From positions 1 to 11,850 of the forward strand of contig JAVBOO010000031.1 in assembly GCA_031550435.1 (NCBI GenBank): 11,850 bases of DNA, in the 5' to 3' direction. This document shows positions 11,666 through 11,850 of this stretch, in pieces. Numbering within the stretch: position 1 is the first letter of the stretch; each line of letters starts with the position of its first letter. Under the pieces are notes generated by a model that ran no database searches, had not been told where the DNA came from, and was given only the letters and a program-made list of their open reading frames with translations. A program made the translations under genes and the position numbers. This DNA comes from JAVBOO01 sp031550435 (GTDB lineage: Bacteria; Bacillota; Clostridia; Lachnospirales; WRAX01).

Positions 11666-11850
11666 TACTATATCAATTCGGGTTTGCGGTATAAGCAAGT
11701 CCGTATCAAAGAGTAAGCACGGAAACTCCTAAAGAAAAAACAGGCGACAGTCAGAATTAAAAGAAGCAAAAAATGAGCATGACAAAAAAACCTGTAAAAA
11801 CAAGGTAAAAAAATCAGGCTAAAAGTTTTTGAATCGTAACCTCACCGAAC

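Larger units (their letters stand above)
11389..11850. other. Right-edge region without a convincing gene
   Basis: Only very short ORFs are supported here. The left part holds a rightward promoter and a leader-peptide-like ORF with hairpins. The last 150 bases are rich in A on the plus strand, with short runs such as AAAAAAA and no ORF of useful length. A minus-strand frame (11507-11698) lacks a credible ribosome binding site. Confidence 0.6.

Noticed and set aside
11507..11698. Minus-strand frame of 63 codons at the right edge
   Set aside because: It overlaps the strong hairpins and the rightward leader region, has no good ribosome binding site and shows no recognisable motif.
11700..11728. 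Possible pseudoknot: TCCGT/ACGGA with GAGT/ACTC interleaved
   Set aside because: The stems are only 5 and 4 pairs, so chance is likely in A-rich sequence. I also compared the region with tmRNA, RNase P RNA and 6S features and found no match.
1..11850. CRISPR array, tRNA or rRNA genes
   Set aside because: I saw no regularly spaced direct repeats, cloverleaf-like segments or rRNA signatures in the window.

Overview
The window looks like chromosomal DNA from an anaerobic, probably spore-forming member of the Firmicutes (class Clostridia, perhaps an Oscillospiraceae/Ruminococcaceae-type gut lineage). The reasons are the McsA-McsB-ClpC protein-arginine-phosphorylation set, AGGAGG-type ribosome binding sites throughout, intermediate base composition, and a Cys-containing protein of clostridial character behind a sporulation-like promoter. 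No species can be named from the sequence alone.

Layout. (1) 1-2728: a possible start of a leftward gene at the left edge (weak), a long leader, then the classic rpsO-pnp operon (ribosomal protein S15 and polynucleotide phosphorylase) closed by an intrinsic terminator. (2) 2781-4176: an uncharacterised 294-residue protein with its own terminator, bracketed by two members of a short inverted-repeat element family. (3) 5769-4174, leftward: an Orn/Lys/Arg-decarboxylase-family PLP enzyme with an excellent sigma-A promoter, separated from clpC by a bidirectional terminator. (4) 9853-5769, leftward: mcsA-mcsB-clpC, the zinc/UVR activator, the arginine kinase and the AAA+ unfoldase. Together they mark and unfold damaged proteins for ClpP. 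The usual first gene, ctsR, is not there. (5) 11232-10173, leftward: two small related proteins, each a helical N-terminal region plus C-terminal zinc ribbons. (6) 11389-11850: no convincing gene, but a good rightward promoter, a very strong ribosome binding site on a 9-codon ORF, and strong hairpins.

The unusual content is between the genes. Two copies of a conserved, foldable element of 140-165 bp (9879-10043 and 11249-11388) lie in opposite orientation around the two zinc-ribbon genes. They share a closing stem, two conserved hairpins, at least one compensatory base-pair change and a conserved unpaired block. One copy ends right before a ribosome binding site, so it could be a cis-regulatory RNA, a structured mobile repeat, or both. 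Separately, a perfect 25-bp repeat supplies the TAG stop codon of two unrelated genes (the decarboxylase and mcsB). At the first of these it is one end of a 157-bp element with terminal inverted repeats and an internal interleaved (pseudoknot-type or switching) pairing. These elements are the best candidates for something undescribed.
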